Source: Bacteroidota bacterium (GTDB lineage: Bacteria; Bacteroidota; Ignavibacteria; Ignavibacteriales; Ignavibacteriaceae). From it: a DNA stretch of 64,000 nt. Positions 1 through 9,549 of this stretch are shown here, one piece after another; position 1 is the stretch's first letter; every line of letters starts with the position of its first letter. Location of the stretch: the NCBI GenBank assembly GCA_021777835.1, contig JAJYDC010000002.1, positions 153,810-217,809 on the forward strand, read 5' to 3'. A program made the translations under genes and the position numbers. Below the pieces are notes generated by a model, which ran no database searches, had not been told where the DNA came from, and saw only the letters and a list, made by a program, of their open reading frames with translations.

Positions 1-2
1 AA

Positions 3-323
3 AAGCATGTAGTAATTGTGTCGCTCTTAAACTCTGATGGGACAATAGCTCAACAGAATTATTTTGTAGAAGATGAATGGAAGCATCTTCGACTTCCGAA
101 AGCAAAAGTTAAATACAAATTCGCCGGAAAGGATTCTATAGTGATAAAAACAGATAAACCTGCATTTTTCGTTTCACTTGAAAGTCCGGGAATTATTTTT
201 AGTCACAACGGTTTTATCCTCCTTCCCGGGGAAGAAATCAAGGTAAATATAGTTAAGAATTCTATACATATTAAGAATCCGAAGTCAATCAAAGTATCTT
301 GTTTAAATGAACATTTATTATAA
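3..323 (+). CDS. GH2 beta-mannosidase-like protein, C-terminal fragment
   Basis: The reading frame is open to the left edge, so only about 106 C-terminal residues are present; a GTG at 18 is in frame but is probably internal, since coding sense continues upstream of it. The visible part has an immunoglobulin-like beta pattern with 'LPKAKVKY' and, near the end, 'FSHNGFILLPGEEIKV'. This resembles the FsDNyFdLlPGE signature of the last domain of GH2 beta-mannosidases, which remove terminal beta-linked mannose. The catalytic barrel lies outside the window. The glycosidase gene that follows begins 55 bases downstream on the same strand, which fits a polysaccharide-use locus. The family call is inferred from this short C-terminal signature only. 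Confidence 0.6.
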   Translation, partial: KHVVIVSLLNSDGTIAQQNYFVEDEWKHLRLPKAKVKYKFAGKDSIVIKTDKPAFFVSLESPGIIFSHNGFILLPGEEIKVNIVKNSIHIKNPKSIKVSCLNEHLL

Positions 324-378
324 GCTAAAAATGGACTTACGGCTATAATTATTAATGAAAATATATATCGGAGAGTTT

Positions 379-2946
379 ATGAGATCTAGAATTATAATTA
401 TTGGGCTTTTAATTTTCCAAGTATCTGTTTTAAATGTTTTAGCTCAAAGCAAAACACAGGAATTAGAGAAAAGAATGGATGTGCATTTTAAAGGCAATTC
501 TCAAATCGAAGTAGGGAACCCCTATGTTGGAGTAGAGATGCATCATAGCATGTATCTCCCTGAAAGAATTAGCTTTTATTATCCAGTTGCCAACAGCATT
601 GATATGAGCACAGATTATTTCAAACGCGATACAACTTTTATCATGGCACTTGGGCTAAAAATTGGTAAAGAAGGTAAAGAATGGCTTGGATTAAAACCAA
701 CTCCTTATATTCTAAATCCCTATTCGGTTAAGTTTAATGATGACAATAAGGAAAGGAATATTTCCGTCACGTATGAGTTTTGCAAATCAAAACCGGCAAT
801 GGTTATTAAATATGAAATTACGAATAAGGGTAAGTCCGCCGAGCCTTTTGAATTTTATACTCATCTCGAAACTTCATTAAAAACCAGTCATACTTATGCA
901 TTAATAAATAAAGCAAGTACTGAATATGATAAATCCACAGGGACTATTTATGCGAACTTTAATGATGAAGGTACACAATATGCCCAAGTGTTCGTTTCAA
1001 ATGCAGGATTATTGCCAGAAAGCTTTTCCTCAGAAGGGAGCATGGACTATTCTTGTCATCCTATAAACGATTATTGGTATAATCATAGCGGCAGTCTTGA
1101 CAATAAATTATTTTCACCGGATCATCCCGGAGTTCCCGCAGCAGTATTTCTTTATAAGAAATATCTTAATCCAGGGGAGTCAATGACGATAGTTCAAATC
1201 GTGGGATCTTCAAAGCAAAGTGAAGGGAAAGAGATTGTAAATTATTTACATAAAAATTATCAAACTGAAATAAATGATTATGAATCATATGTCCTTTCAA
1301 GAGTGGAAAATGGGAAATTTATAACTAATGATAAAGACCTTGACCATTCTTATCTCTGGGCAAAAGCAATATTAGCTGTTGATAAGCATTATATAGACGG
1401 TCAAATTAGACCAATGCCCTGTCCAGCAGAATATAATTTTTATTTTACTCATGATGTAATGCTAACGGATTTAGCTGCGGTTAATTTTGACCTTCCCAGA
1501 GTAAAAGAAGATTTGTTGTACACAATTGAACATGCTAATTCGGATTATGTTATTCCTCATGCTTACTATTGGAAAGATACCTCTTTTACAACTGAATATG
1601 CAGAATCCGACAATTGGAACCATTTTTGGTTTATAATAAACGCAGCAAGTTATTTACGCCATTCAGGAGATGTGGCTACTCTTGAAAAATTATATCCATA
1701 TTTAACTAAGAGTCTAAACCTATCACTACAAAATAGGAAAGAAGGATTGATGTGGGAAATTAGACCAGACTGGTGGGATATAGGTCATAATTATGGTCCA
1801 AGAGCTTACACTACAATTTTGGAAATTAAGACATTGCGCGATTATATATATATATCGTCAGTACTTAATAAAAATATTTCCAAACTTGAAGGTTATGAAA
1901 ATATAACAACTTCTTTAAACAAAAACCTAGTTGATAAGTTATGGGATAATAAATTGAATTATCTGATGAATTATTATAACCGAGGAGGAGAGGACACTCA
2001 TTACTATATAGGGTCACTTCTAGCAGCCCATTTCAATTTACTTGACAAAAGTCATCTTAGCAAATTAGTCAATTCAGCCAAAGAAAAGTTGCTAGATCCT
2101 AAAGTCGGCGTGTATGATGTCTTTCCGATGGATTTTGAAAAATTAAACTTAATATGGAAATTTCTTGATAACGAAGAGGGAGCGCCTTACTATTATATCA
2201 ACGGAGGAATATGGCCTCACGGAAATTCATGGTATTCTTTAGCACTTATAGCTGATAATAAAAAAGCGGAAGCATATAACTTTATAAAAAATGTTATGAC
2301 AATACATGGAATAATGAATAGTCCAAACGGTCAGCCTGCGATGTACGAAGTAAGAATCGGAGATCCTCACAATCCAAAAATATACGGCACAATTGATAAA
2401 CCGGAATTTATGTGGGCAGGAGCATGGTATATTTATTCTTTATATCATTTATTCGGAATCAAGGAAAATGATTGGAATATCCAATTGAACCCATATTTGA
2501 ATGCACAAAATAAGTCAGCTGATTTTACATTAACAGCAAACGGTCAAGAATTTAATGTTAATATTACAGGAAAGGGAAGTAATGTTAAATCGATAAAATA
2601 TGACGGAGCTGAGCTTCCTTCACTTGTTATTCCATCAGAAGTAAAGAATATTAAAGATATTAATATTGTATTGGGCGAGGTTTCATTACCTTACATTGAA
2701 TCGACAGATGCAATGTTGACTGATTGCTCTTATAATCAATCATCAAATAAAATTTCTTTTACATTAAAAGCCTTCCAAAATTATATTAGTAAAACTGAAA
2801 TAATTTCTCGAAAAAAGCCCTTAAATATATTTTCTGACGGGGCAGTATTCAAAAATTGGAATGTTGAGAAAAAAGGTGATACGTATTATGTTACAATAAA
2901 TGCAAAATTGGGAGACAAAGGTAATAGCTTCCAGGTAGAATTTTGA
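379..2946 (+). CDS. Exported (alpha/alpha)6-barrel glycoside hydrolase or phosphorylase-like protein
   Basis: About 855 residues. I chose the ATG at 379 over the in-frame ATG at 355 because a CGGAGAG ribosome site lies just upstream of it and the protein then begins with a clean signal peptide (MRSRIIII...VLAQ). The N-terminal part (to about residue 300) is beta-rich. The middle has aromatic-rich helical-hairpin segments such as 'FYFTHDVMLTDLAAVNFD', 'ESDNWNHFWF', 'IRPDWWDIG' and 'INGGIWPHGNSWYSLAL', typical of six-hairpin glycosidases (GH94/GH65/GH15/GH63 clans). A small beta domain closes the protein. It probably acts in the periplasm or outside on oligosaccharides. The exact family and substrate cannot be set by eye. 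It sits between a GH2 fragment and a sugar-ABC ATPase. Confidence 0.65.
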   Translation: MRSRIIIIGLLIFQVSVLNVLAQSKTQELEKRMDVHFKGNSQIEVGNPYVGVEMHHSMYLPERISFYYPVANSIDMSTDYFKRDTTFIMALGLKIGKEGKEWLGLKPTPYILNPYSVKFNDDNKERNISVTYEFCKSKPAMVIKYEITNKGKSAEPFEFYTHLETSLKTSHTYALINKASTEYDKSTGTIYANFNDEGTQYAQVFVSNAGLLPESFSSEGSMDYSCHPINDYWYNHSGSLDNKLFSPDHPGVPAAVFLYKKYLNPGESMTIVQIVGSSKQSEGKEIVNYLHKNYQTEINDYESYVLSRVENGKFITNDKDLDHSYLWAKAILAVDKHYIDGQIRPMPCPAEYNFYFTHDVMLTDLAAVNFDLPRVKEDLLYTIEHANSDYVIPHAYYWKDTSFTTEYAESDNWNHFWFIINAASYLRHSGDVATLEKLYPYLTKSLNLSLQNRKEGLMWEIRPDWWDIGHNYGPRAYTTILEIKTLRDYIYISSVLNKNISKLEGYENITTSLNKNLVDKLWDNKLNYLMNYYNRGGEDTHYYIGSLLAAHFNLLDKSHLSKLVNSAKEKLLDPKVGVYDVFPMDFEKLNLIWKFLDNEEGAPYYYINGGIWPHGNSWYSLALIADNKKAEAYNFIKNVMTIHGIMNSPNGQPAMYEVRIGDPHNPKIYGTIDKPEFMWAGAWYIYSLYHLFGIKENDWNIQLNPYLNAQNKSADFTLTANGQEFNVNITGKGSNVKSIKYDGAELPSLVIPSEVKNIKDINIVLGEVSLPYIESTDAMLTDCSYNQSSNKISFTLKAFQNYISKTEIISRKKPLNIFSDGAVFKNWNVEKKGDTYYVTINAKLGDKGNSFQVEF

Positions 2947-2981
2947 TATCTAAAATGTGATTTTATTTAATTAGGAATAAT

Positions 2982-4088
2982 ATGGCAAGAGTACAATTAA
3001 AAGATATTTCGAAGTCTTATGAAAACGGCAGTTATGCAGTAAAGGATATAAACTTTGAAGTAGAAGACAAGGAATTTGTAGTTCTTGTAGGTCCCTCGGG
3101 TTGCGGGAAATCTACAATTCTGAGAATGATAGCAGGATTAGAAGAAATAAGTTCGGGAGAATTATTTATTGAAGATAAAAAAGTAAATGAAATATCACCG
3201 AAGGACAGAAACATAGCAATGGTCTTTCAGAACTATGCACTTTATCCTCACATGACGGTTTATGAGAATATGGCTTTTGGTCTTAAGTTAAGGAAATTCA
3301 GCAAAGAAGAGACAAAGAAGCGAGTTACGGAAGCGGCAAAAATACTAGAACTTGAGCCATATTTACAAAGAAAGCCGAAGGCACTGTCAGGAGGGCAAAG
3401 ACAGCGAGTAGCTGTCGGCAGAGCAATAGTAAGAAAGCCTAAGGTGTTCTTATTTGATGAGCCGTTGAGTAACCTGGACGCAAAAATGAGGGTGCAAATG
3501 CGTACGGAGATATCCAGACTTCATAAGCAGCTTGAAGCGACTATGATATATGTAACTCATGATCAAACTGAAGCAATGACAATGGGTAACAAAATAGTTG
3601 TTCTCAAGGATGGTATAATAAACCAAATATCAACGCCGCTTGACTTATATAATTTCCCAGCGAATAAATTTGTAGCAGGATTTATCGGAAGTCCTGCAAT
3701 GAATTTTCTAAGAGGCAAAATTGTTGAAGATAATGGTCTGAAATTTAGGAGTGAGAAAAGTACATTAAGTATAGGCATACCAGCAAATCAAATTAAAAAG
3801 TTAAATACTTATTTGAACAAGGACGTTTATCTTGGGATACGTCCTGAAGATATATATGATGAAACAAATTACCAGCAAATTTCAGCATATGAAGAACTGA
3901 AAGTAGAACTTGATTTGGTAGAGCCAATGGGAAATGAAATTTATTTATACTTCCTGATAGAAGGTGTGCAGTTTATAGGCAGAATTCCGGCGCGAGTAAT
4001 ACCAAAGCAGGGAAGTACAAAAAATCTTTTCTTCGACGTGTCAAAAGTTCATTTCTTTGACGATAAAACCGAAGCAGCTATAAGATAA
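2982..4088 (+). CDS. ugpC: Sugar ABC transporter ATP-binding protein, MalK/UgpC/MsmK type
   Basis: This 368-residue protein has the full length of the MalK/UgpC group: an ATPase domain plus a C-terminal TOBE-type regulatory domain. Visible motifs are Walker A GPSGCGKS (37-44), the Q-loop (Q83), signature LSGGQ (135-139), Walker B with FDE (158-160) and the switch histidine (H193). The C-terminal third contains 'GIRPEDIYD', typical of the OB/TOBE domain. These ATPases energise uptake of maltose, glycerol-3-phosphate, trehalose and other oligosaccharides, and one often serves several permeases. No permease or binding protein lies next to it, so it may be a shared ATPase. It follows the glycosidase by 35 bases and is probably co-transcribed with it. 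Confidence 0.88.
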   Translation: MARVQLKDISKSYENGSYAVKDINFEVEDKEFVVLVGPSGCGKSTILRMIAGLEEISSGELFIEDKKVNEISPKDRNIAMVFQNYALYPHMTVYENMAFGLKLRKFSKEETKKRVTEAAKILELEPYLQRKPKALSGGQRQRVAVGRAIVRKPKVFLFDEPLSNLDAKMRVQMRTEISRLHKQLEATMIYVTHDQTEAMTMGNKIVVLKDGIINQISTPLDLYNFPANKFVAGFIGSPAMNFLRGKIVEDNGLKFRSEKSTLSIGIPANQIKKLNTYLNKDVYLGIRPEDIYDETNYQQISAYEELKVELDLVEPMGNEIYLYFLIEGVQFIGRIPARVIPKQGSTKNLFFDVSKVHFFDDKTEAAIR

Positions 4089-4147
4089 AATTATAATATT
4101 GTTCTAAATCTAAGAGCTAATGAATCGGGAAATTGAATTATTAGAGC

Positions 4148-5047
4148 TTAGAATTTAAAGCTAAGCGATACTGTATTGCCTGTACCTAAGCCATATTGAA
4201 ATGGTGTAAAGGCATAATCAAAGTCTAGATTTCCCCACATTATACCTAATCCAGCCGTAAAACTTTTCGATATGTAATTAGATTGATAGCCTCCCCGAAG
4301 AGCAATCATATTATCATAAGTTATTTCTGCGCCAAGATTGAAATGAGAATCATTAGTCGGAGTATATTTTAGGAATTCGGCTGCGATATCAACTGCAATT
4401 TTGTTTCCAGGAAGCTGAAACTGATAATTTGGACCAATTCTTATTTCAGTTGGTAATTTCGTATCTTGATTTCTTAGTTGATTCATTGAACCAAGATTTC
4501 TGACAACCGCAACAGCTCTTAGACCATCTATAGGGGTTTTATAATTTAATCCGAAGTCAAATCCCCATCCTGTAGCCTCATCAACGTATAAACCTTCATA
4601 CAGATATTTTATAGTAGCTCCGAATGAAATATTATCAACGACATGAAACCCAGTACTAATACTGCCGAAGAAATATTCAGCATTAAATGAAGCAATTGGT
4701 TCGGTAGTAGGCTGAGTTCTTATAGGGATATCATTTATTGAGGTTACGTTTATTCCAAGGGCAAAAGGTACACCATAAATATCTGTTTTAGCTCCTAGAA
4801 CTTCACTTCGGACGCCCTGAATCCACTCATTGTGCATTAGCATAATCTGATTACCGGAAGATTCACTTAAATTAGCGGGGTTATAGAAAAGAGAAGTTAC
4901 GTCTTTAGACGCGGCAGCTCCTGCGTCACCCATAGCCATATTTCTTGCACCAAAGCCAAGCTTAAGAAATGAAAGTCCGCTGTTACCTGCCGACTGTGCT
5001 AATAATGAAGTTGAAGCAATAATTATAATTAAAAGTATCTTTCGCAT
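4148..5047 (-). CDS. PorV/PorQ family outer-membrane protein (first of a pair)
   Basis: 299 residues with a signal peptide (MRKILLIIIIASTSLLAQ) followed by the hallmark 'LKLGFGARNMAMGDAGAA' and 'LFYNPANL', which define the PorV/PorQ (FadL-like) family of Bacteroidota and Ignavibacteria. The rest is amphipathic beta strands ending in an aromatic (SLSFKF), as expected for a 14-strand barrel. In T9SS, PorV ferries cargo from the translocon to the attachment complex and PorQ has a related role; many paralogues in this phylum have unknown tasks. It is the last gene of a long minus-strand operon, 35 bases after a paralogue and near a gene for a secreted protein with a sorting domain. Confidence 0.85.
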   Translation of the reverse strand: MRKILLIIIIASTSLLAQSAGNSGLSFLKLGFGARNMAMGDAGAAASKDVTSLFYNPANLSESSGNQIMLMHNEWIQGVRSEVLGAKTDIYGVPFALGINVTSINDIPIRTQPTTEPIASFNAEYFFGSISTGFHVVDNISFGATIKYLYEGLYVDEATGWGFDFGLNYKTPIDGLRAVAVVRNLGSMNQLRNQDTKLPTEIRIGPNYQFQLPGNKIAVDIAAEFLKYTPTNDSHFNLGAEITYDNMIALRGGYQSNYISKSFTAGLGIMWGNLDFDYAFTPFQYGLGTGNTVSLSFKF

Positions 5048-5082
5048 AGAGTGTCCTAATAAATCCTTATATAATTTCTAAA

Positions 5083-6078
5083 CTAAAAATTGATATTTAA
5101 TCCGATTACATTTTCGTTAGACGGAGAATATTGTTCGATCACAAACGCATAATCGACTCCTACAGTAATATTCCCGAAATTCTTAAAGTATGAAAATCCA
5201 AGCGAAGGCTTAGCCGGGAAATCAGAATTACTTAAGTTAAATTGATCTAATCCGCCGCGCAAATATAATCCTTTGTAAATATTGTACTCAATTCCTCCTC
5301 TTAGAATATTTGTGCCGGCGTTGCTGCTCTCAAATTCTAACGCAGCAATAATCCCATAATCTTTATTTGAATAACTAACACCGACTTTTTTTAGTAGAGG
5401 GAATTTATCAACTGAATTAGTTCCGTTTTGCTGATAAATAGGAGTGCTGTCCCAGGTATATTTGCTGTTTAAGTCTGTAAGCATAAAAGAGATATTCCAT
5501 TGGTCGTTAACTCTGTAAAGAGCTCCTATGTCAAGTCCAAAGCCTGTAGATGAAATTTGCTGATAAAGTTTGTAATAGTAGAATTTGAAGGACATGCCTA
5601 ATGAAAATTTCTTAGAGAACCTATTAGCGAGAGCGATGAAAAATTGATTTTCACTTGTTGACAAATTGCCGGTTTGGATTCCTTGAGCATCTCTGCCATC
5701 AATTTGGCTAACTCCTGAGTTTATAACCCCAAGACTTATTCCTGCGCTTGATCTAACGATTTTATTTCCCAACGAATCCGTTGAATAGAAATCAAATTTT
5801 CTTGTAAAGTTCAAGAAGTTTAGTGACCTATTAAGTGAAAGAAAAGAGTATGAAGTTTGGAAAGAATTATTTTCCTGAAATACCGTTAAAGCCGGGTTAT
5901 AATATGAAACTATATTTCCTTCAGTTACTGCCGACATTGCATTACCCATACCAATGCCACGTGCTCCAAAGCCCATCCTGCTAAATGCTCCGGGCATTGT
6001 GCTTATGGGGCTAACCTTGGCTTGAGCAATTATAACGCCTACAGAAAAAAGTAAAATAAGTGAAAGTATTTTTTTCAA
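5083..6078 (-). CDS. PorV/PorQ family outer-membrane protein (second of a pair)
   Basis: 331 residues. It starts with a signal peptide (MKKILSLILLFSVGVIIAQA), then 'FSRMGFGARGIGMGNAMSAV' and 'SYYNPAL', the same N-terminal signature as the neighbouring paralogue, followed by regular beta strands and a C-terminal aromatic residue (LNINF). It is predicted to be an outer-membrane barrel of the PorV/PorQ superfamily. The start lies 8 bases after the stop of the secreted propeller gene, so the two are almost certainly translated from one message. The two barrels differ clearly in sequence outside the N-terminus, so the pair is an old duplication. A direct T9SS shuttle role for the adjacent cargo is an inference. 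Confidence 0.83.
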   Translation of the reverse strand: MKKILSLILLFSVGVIIAQAKVSPISTMPGAFSRMGFGARGIGMGNAMSAVTEGNIVSYYNPALTVFQENNSFQTSYSFLSLNRSLNFLNFTRKFDFYSTDSLGNKIVRSSAGISLGVINSGVSQIDGRDAQGIQTGNLSTSENQFFIALANRFSKKFSLGMSFKFYYYKLYQQISSTGFGLDIGALYRVNDQWNISFMLTDLNSKYTWDSTPIYQQNGTNSVDKFPLLKKVGVSYSNKDYGIIAALEFESSNAGTNILRGGIEYNIYKGLYLRGGLDQFNLSNSDFPAKPSLGFSYFKNFGNITVGVDYAFVIEQYSPSNENVIGLNINF

Positions 6079-6086
6079 TGGGTCCT

Positions 6087-7673
6087 CTATTGAACGACTA
6101 AAATTTTTCCATAAACAGGGGCATTAGACCCTGCGTCAACGCGGTAAAAATAAACTCCATTAGGGACTATATTACCGTTAGCGTCTTTGCCATCCCAGTA
6201 GTCTATTACACCGTTTGTATTATCAACCAGGTGGGTTGGATTTCCCCGCTGTGCATTTTCAATAACTGTCCTAACCAAATTCATGCTGAAGTTAAAAATT
6301 CGTATAGTCACCGGAACGCTCTGACCTCCTGTACTGTATTTAATCTTCAATACATCAGTTCTTGGGTCAAACGGGTTTGGGAAAGCGTATGATTGTGATA
6401 CTGAAGCAACCGGTTGAGATGCATAAAAAACTTTCCATGTACCAGACCACATATTAGTGCTCGAATTTTCGTCAATTCTTGCTAAGCCATCAGATGTTCC
6501 CACCCAAACACTGTTGCCCTGGAAAGCAGCAGAATAGACCGCAGGACTCGTCAATGATATATTTGTCGATGCATCTATTATAGAATTGGGTAATACCCAA
6601 TTTATGCCATTATCTTTTGTTCTGAATGCTCCGTCATCAGTGCACGAAATAACCTGTCCGCCATCACCAAAAGCAAAGTTATGAGCTTTTTCTCCGCTTA
6701 ATGATGTCTTCCAATTTAGTCCGCCGTCGGAAGAATAACTGACGCCATAAAATTCTGTAGAACCGTCAGCTTGCCAAGTAGCGCCCCATAATGTGCTGTC
6801 AATTTGATTATATCCCAATGCAGTAACAAAATTTCCGCTGATAGGATTATTTTCATTTGTGTGAGTAAACTTTACCCAGCTTATACCTCCGTCTGTTGAT
6901 TTATTTATCCCATCTGCTGTTCCAACATAAAGGGTAGAATCATTTACCGAAATGACAGAGAATACTCTATAGTTCAAATTATCGCCAGAGCAAAAATTCC
7001 CTGAGACAGGCTGTAAGCAGAAATTTAGGGTATCTGTAGGTTTAATTGAATCGAGGTTATCAGGTGGCAACACTACTCTTTGCCAGGTTTTACCCATATC
7101 TGTGCTTTTTCTTAAACCTCCAGCAAAAGTTGCAATCCAAATTGTGCCTGGAGTAAACGCAATATCATAAACTATATTTTGGACATCAACTGTTACCGGA
7201 AGAGCACGCAAATTATTTATACCGTATGTTACGACCGAGTCACTCTCTTTATCAACTGGCTGTGGTATTGAGTTCCATGTCTTACCTTCATCGGTAGTGT
7301 ACTTTAATCCACTGCCGGTAGGAAGTTCTTGACCATTATCAGTTGTAGTGTGTGCGGTAGCTGCCCAAAATATTCCGTTGTTGTATCCAATAGCAGAAAT
7401 ACTTTCTGATCCGAAAGCGGGTGTTCCTCCAAAGTTAGTCCAATTAGTTCCTCCATCAGTTGATACACTAACTCCGTTGTCAGTACCAAGCCAAACGGTA
7501 TCGCCTCTAATAATCATATCGCTGATGCTATTATTTGACGGAGTTCCGTTCGCTTCAGTTTTCCCCATTTTTCTATCTTGAGTCATAATAAATGAATGAG
7601 GAGCGAATTGAGAAAAAGACTCTTTTATAAATAATAATGAAAGAAGAATCGCTATTAGAATTTTTAATTTCAT
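6087..7673 (-). CDS. Secreted beta-propeller protein with C-terminal T9SS/FlgD-like sorting domain
   Basis: 528 residues. A signal peptide (MKLKILIAILLSLLFIKESFSQ) is followed by repeated 'VWLGTDNGVSVSTDGGTNW', 'TADGINKSTDGGISW' and 'VGTSDGLARIDEN' motifs. These are sortilin/BNR-type Asp-box propeller blades spanning about residues 50-400. From about residue 425 there is a typical sorting domain: 'YAFPNPFDPRTD', 'IRIFNFSMNLVRTV', 'YWDGKDANGNIVPNGVYFYRV', ending in KILVVQ. This C-terminal domain targets proteins to T9SS in this phylum. The start codon overlaps the upstream lipoprotein stop by four bases (ATGA), showing translational coupling. The ligand of the propeller is unknown; two PorV-like genes follow immediately. 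Confidence 0.82.
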   Translation of the reverse strand: MKLKILIAILLSLLFIKESFSQFAPHSFIMTQDRKMGKTEANGTPSNNSISDMIIRGDTVWLGTDNGVSVSTDGGTNWTNFGGTPAFGSESISAIGYNNGIFWAATAHTTTDNGQELPTGSGLKYTTDEGKTWNSIPQPVDKESDSVVTYGINNLRALPVTVDVQNIVYDIAFTPGTIWIATFAGGLRKSTDMGKTWQRVVLPPDNLDSIKPTDTLNFCLQPVSGNFCSGDNLNYRVFSVISVNDSTLYVGTADGINKSTDGGISWVKFTHTNENNPISGNFVTALGYNQIDSTLWGATWQADGSTEFYGVSYSSDGGLNWKTSLSGEKAHNFAFGDGGQVISCTDDGAFRTKDNGINWVLPNSIIDASTNISLTSPAVYSAAFQGNSVWVGTSDGLARIDENSSTNMWSGTWKVFYASQPVASVSQSYAFPNPFDPRTDVLKIKYSTGGQSVPVTIRIFNFSMNLVRTVIENAQRGNPTHLVDNTNGVIDYWDGKDANGNIVPNGVYFYRVDAGSNAPVYGKILVVQ

Positions 7674-8452
7674 TGTATAACAACGTTATGAATAATTTTA
7701 TTGCTCAACTTACCGCCAAAGTTTTTTGCTTGAAATTCAAACCGATAAGTTCCCTTAGTAACTCCTTGAGGAGGAAGAATTATATACGAAGAATATATTC
7801 CGTCCCCGGCTAATTTATCACCATATGTCCCATCATCATGCAAAGGAATAGGGTTTTGCGAAGATGCATGTCCGTCAGGAGGAATAAATGAATTAAAGAA
7901 TACAGATGCTACATCCCATAATCCAACGCTATCTTGCACTTGAACCGAGACAAAAAGCGTATCGCTTTGAGTTCCTATTTTTGCTGAGTCGGGGCAAATT
8001 AAATTAGATATTACCGGAGCAGGATTATTTTGTCCGTTACTGTATTGTAATGAATGCATCGAAACAGTTTCAGTATTACCATTTATATCGGTTACATAAA
8101 ATTTAATTTGATACGTGCCGGATGGATAGTACTTGCTCATTGGGAAGGATACACTATAAGTATTGAATCCGGAATCGGTAAGTACCTTAACTTCATTCAA
8201 AACAATTGGAGATCCATTTATTGTTGAATTATCAGGCCCGATTATATCACAGGAAACTGAATTAATATCAGAAGCTTTCTTTAACGTTATCCCTATATTT
8301 ATAAGAGAGTCCGAAGGTGAATATGAAAAAGTTTCTCCGGTACTTATACTAATAACTTGATAAGCAACTGGTTCGGGGTCTATTATAGTATTGTAATCTT
8401 TTTGGCATCCCCAAAAGATCAAAGGTAAAAAAAACAAAATATATTTTTTCAT
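7670..8452 (-). CDS. Predicted lipoprotein with Ig-like folds
   Basis: About 260 residues when started at the ATG at 8452; an upstream in-frame start at 8488 would add 12 residues ahead of the signal peptide and is less likely. The protein begins MKKYILFFLPLIFWGCQKD, with a lipobox (FWGC) giving lipidation at the cysteine, so it should be anchored to the outer or inner membrane facing the periplasm. The body looks like two beta-sandwich domains ('FKTYSVSFPMSKYYPSGTY'-like spacing of strands; 'PVISNLICPDSAKIG'; 'DDGTYGDKLAGDGIYSS'), the last being a common motif of bacterial Ig/choice-of-anchor domains. It overlaps the secreted propeller gene by four bases, which suggests they work together. 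Function unknown. Confidence 0.7.
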   Translation of the reverse strand: MKKYILFFLPLIFWGCQKDYNTIIDPEPVAYQVISISTGETFSYSPSDSLINIGITLKKASDINSVSCDIIGPDNSTINGSPIVLNEVKVLTDSGFNTYSVSFPMSKYYPSGTYQIKFYVTDINGNTETVSMHSLQYSNGQNNPAPVISNLICPDSAKIGTQSDTLFVSVQVQDSVGLWDVASVFFNSFIPPDGHASSQNPIPLHDDGTYGDKLAGDGIYSSYIILPPQGVTKGTYRFEFQAKNFGGKLSNKIIHNVVIQ

Positions 8453-8533
8453 TAATTGAAATATTGTTGTATAAAAGTACTTGCTCAAGGTAAAAAAAAT
8501 TATACTTTCAAATCTTCATTACTTTGATATAAA

Positions 8534-9547
8534 TCATTTAGGTATCACAATCGCAAATGGTGTTGCTGAAAACGAAATAATCAATATAAAAAAGCTTAGA
8601 TATCCAAGGAATTTTCTTTTTGTATCAAGTTCTTCATCGTCCTGAATAGGCGGATGTTTAAGCTTTATAACTAATAATAGAACGAGAGCCCATAAAAGCC
8701 AGCCAACCCATCCAGTGGAATAGTTTAAATCAAACAATCCTTCTAATAAGCCCATCAATCCTAGCGCAGCTAATATTACAAATGATATTAATGCAATATT
8801 AAAATGTTTTTTCTCTCCAAACATTGTATACGCTATATGTCCGCCGTCAAGCTGTCCTACAGGAATCATGTTCATAGAAGTTATGAACAAGCCAAACCAT
8901 CCTACGCATAAATAAGGGTAGTGATAAATTTCAGACATAGGTGGGAAGAATTTACTGCCGTGTATGAAAATTAATTTGAACAATGAAAATAGAATTGTGT
9001 TGCCGAAAATTAAATCTAATCCGTTCTTGCTGTAATTAGGAGAAAAATAATCGGGATGTATTGCTAGTAAATAGTCTATTCCCGGTACGTGTGTAAAACC
9101 GTAAACAAGCACAATTAAGCAGGCTACAAAACCTGCTAATGGTCCAGCAATTCCTATATCAAACATTGCCTTTTTTGAAGGTACAACTGATTTGGTTTTT
9201 ATAACTGCACCCATAGTCCCGAAATTTAGGAAAATAGGGACTGGAGGGAATGGAATATAATATGGAAGCGTTGCCTTCACTTTGTGAAATACTGAAGCAA
9301 AATAATGTCCGAATTCATGGCAGGAAATAATAAACATAATTGAAAATGAGTAGGGGAGTCCTTTTAGTATAAAAGATATTTGGTATGGACCGGGCTGCCC
9401 GCTTATCCATTGCGCGCCTGCAAACGTAGTAGTAATAAAGGTAATTATAAATAATCCTATGTGCAGGCTATAATTTTCCTTATTATCACGGTGTTTCTTA
9501 AAAACATCATCTCCATCCTCGATTATATTCTGGTAGTTGTCTGGCAT
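8534..9547 (-). CDS. M50 family (site-2 protease type) membrane metalloprotease
   Basis: 337 residues with several hydrophobic segments. The zinc site HEFGH is at residues 77-81 within a membrane segment, and the second catalytic motif LDGGH is at 233-237 after 'NMIPVGQ'. Both are diagnostic of intramembrane M50 proteases. There is no PDZ domain between them, unlike RseP, so it resembles the compact S2P group. Typical substrates are membrane-bound regulators or leftover signal peptides. It sits between genes for a barrel-like protein and a lipoprotein, two bases after the former. The substrate is unknown; processing of an envelope-stress regulator is one possibility, but no anti-sigma gene is seen here. 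Confidence 0.88.
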   Translation of the reverse strand: MPDNYQNIIEDGDDVFKKHRDNKENYSLHIGLFIITFITTTFAGAQWISGQPGPYQISFILKGLPYSFSIMFIISCHEFGHYFASVFHKVKATLPYYIPFPPVPIFLNFGTMGAVIKTKSVVPSKKAMFDIGIAGPLAGFVACLIVLVYGFTHVPGIDYLLAIHPDYFSPNYSKNGLDLIFGNTILFSLFKLIFIHGSKFFPPMSEIYHYPYLCVGWFGLFITSMNMIPVGQLDGGHIAYTMFGEKKHFNIALISFVILAALGLMGLLEGLFDLNYSTGWVGWLLWALVLLLVIKLKHPPIQDDEELDTKRKFLGYLSFFILIISFSATPFAIVIPK

Positions 9548-9549
9548 GA

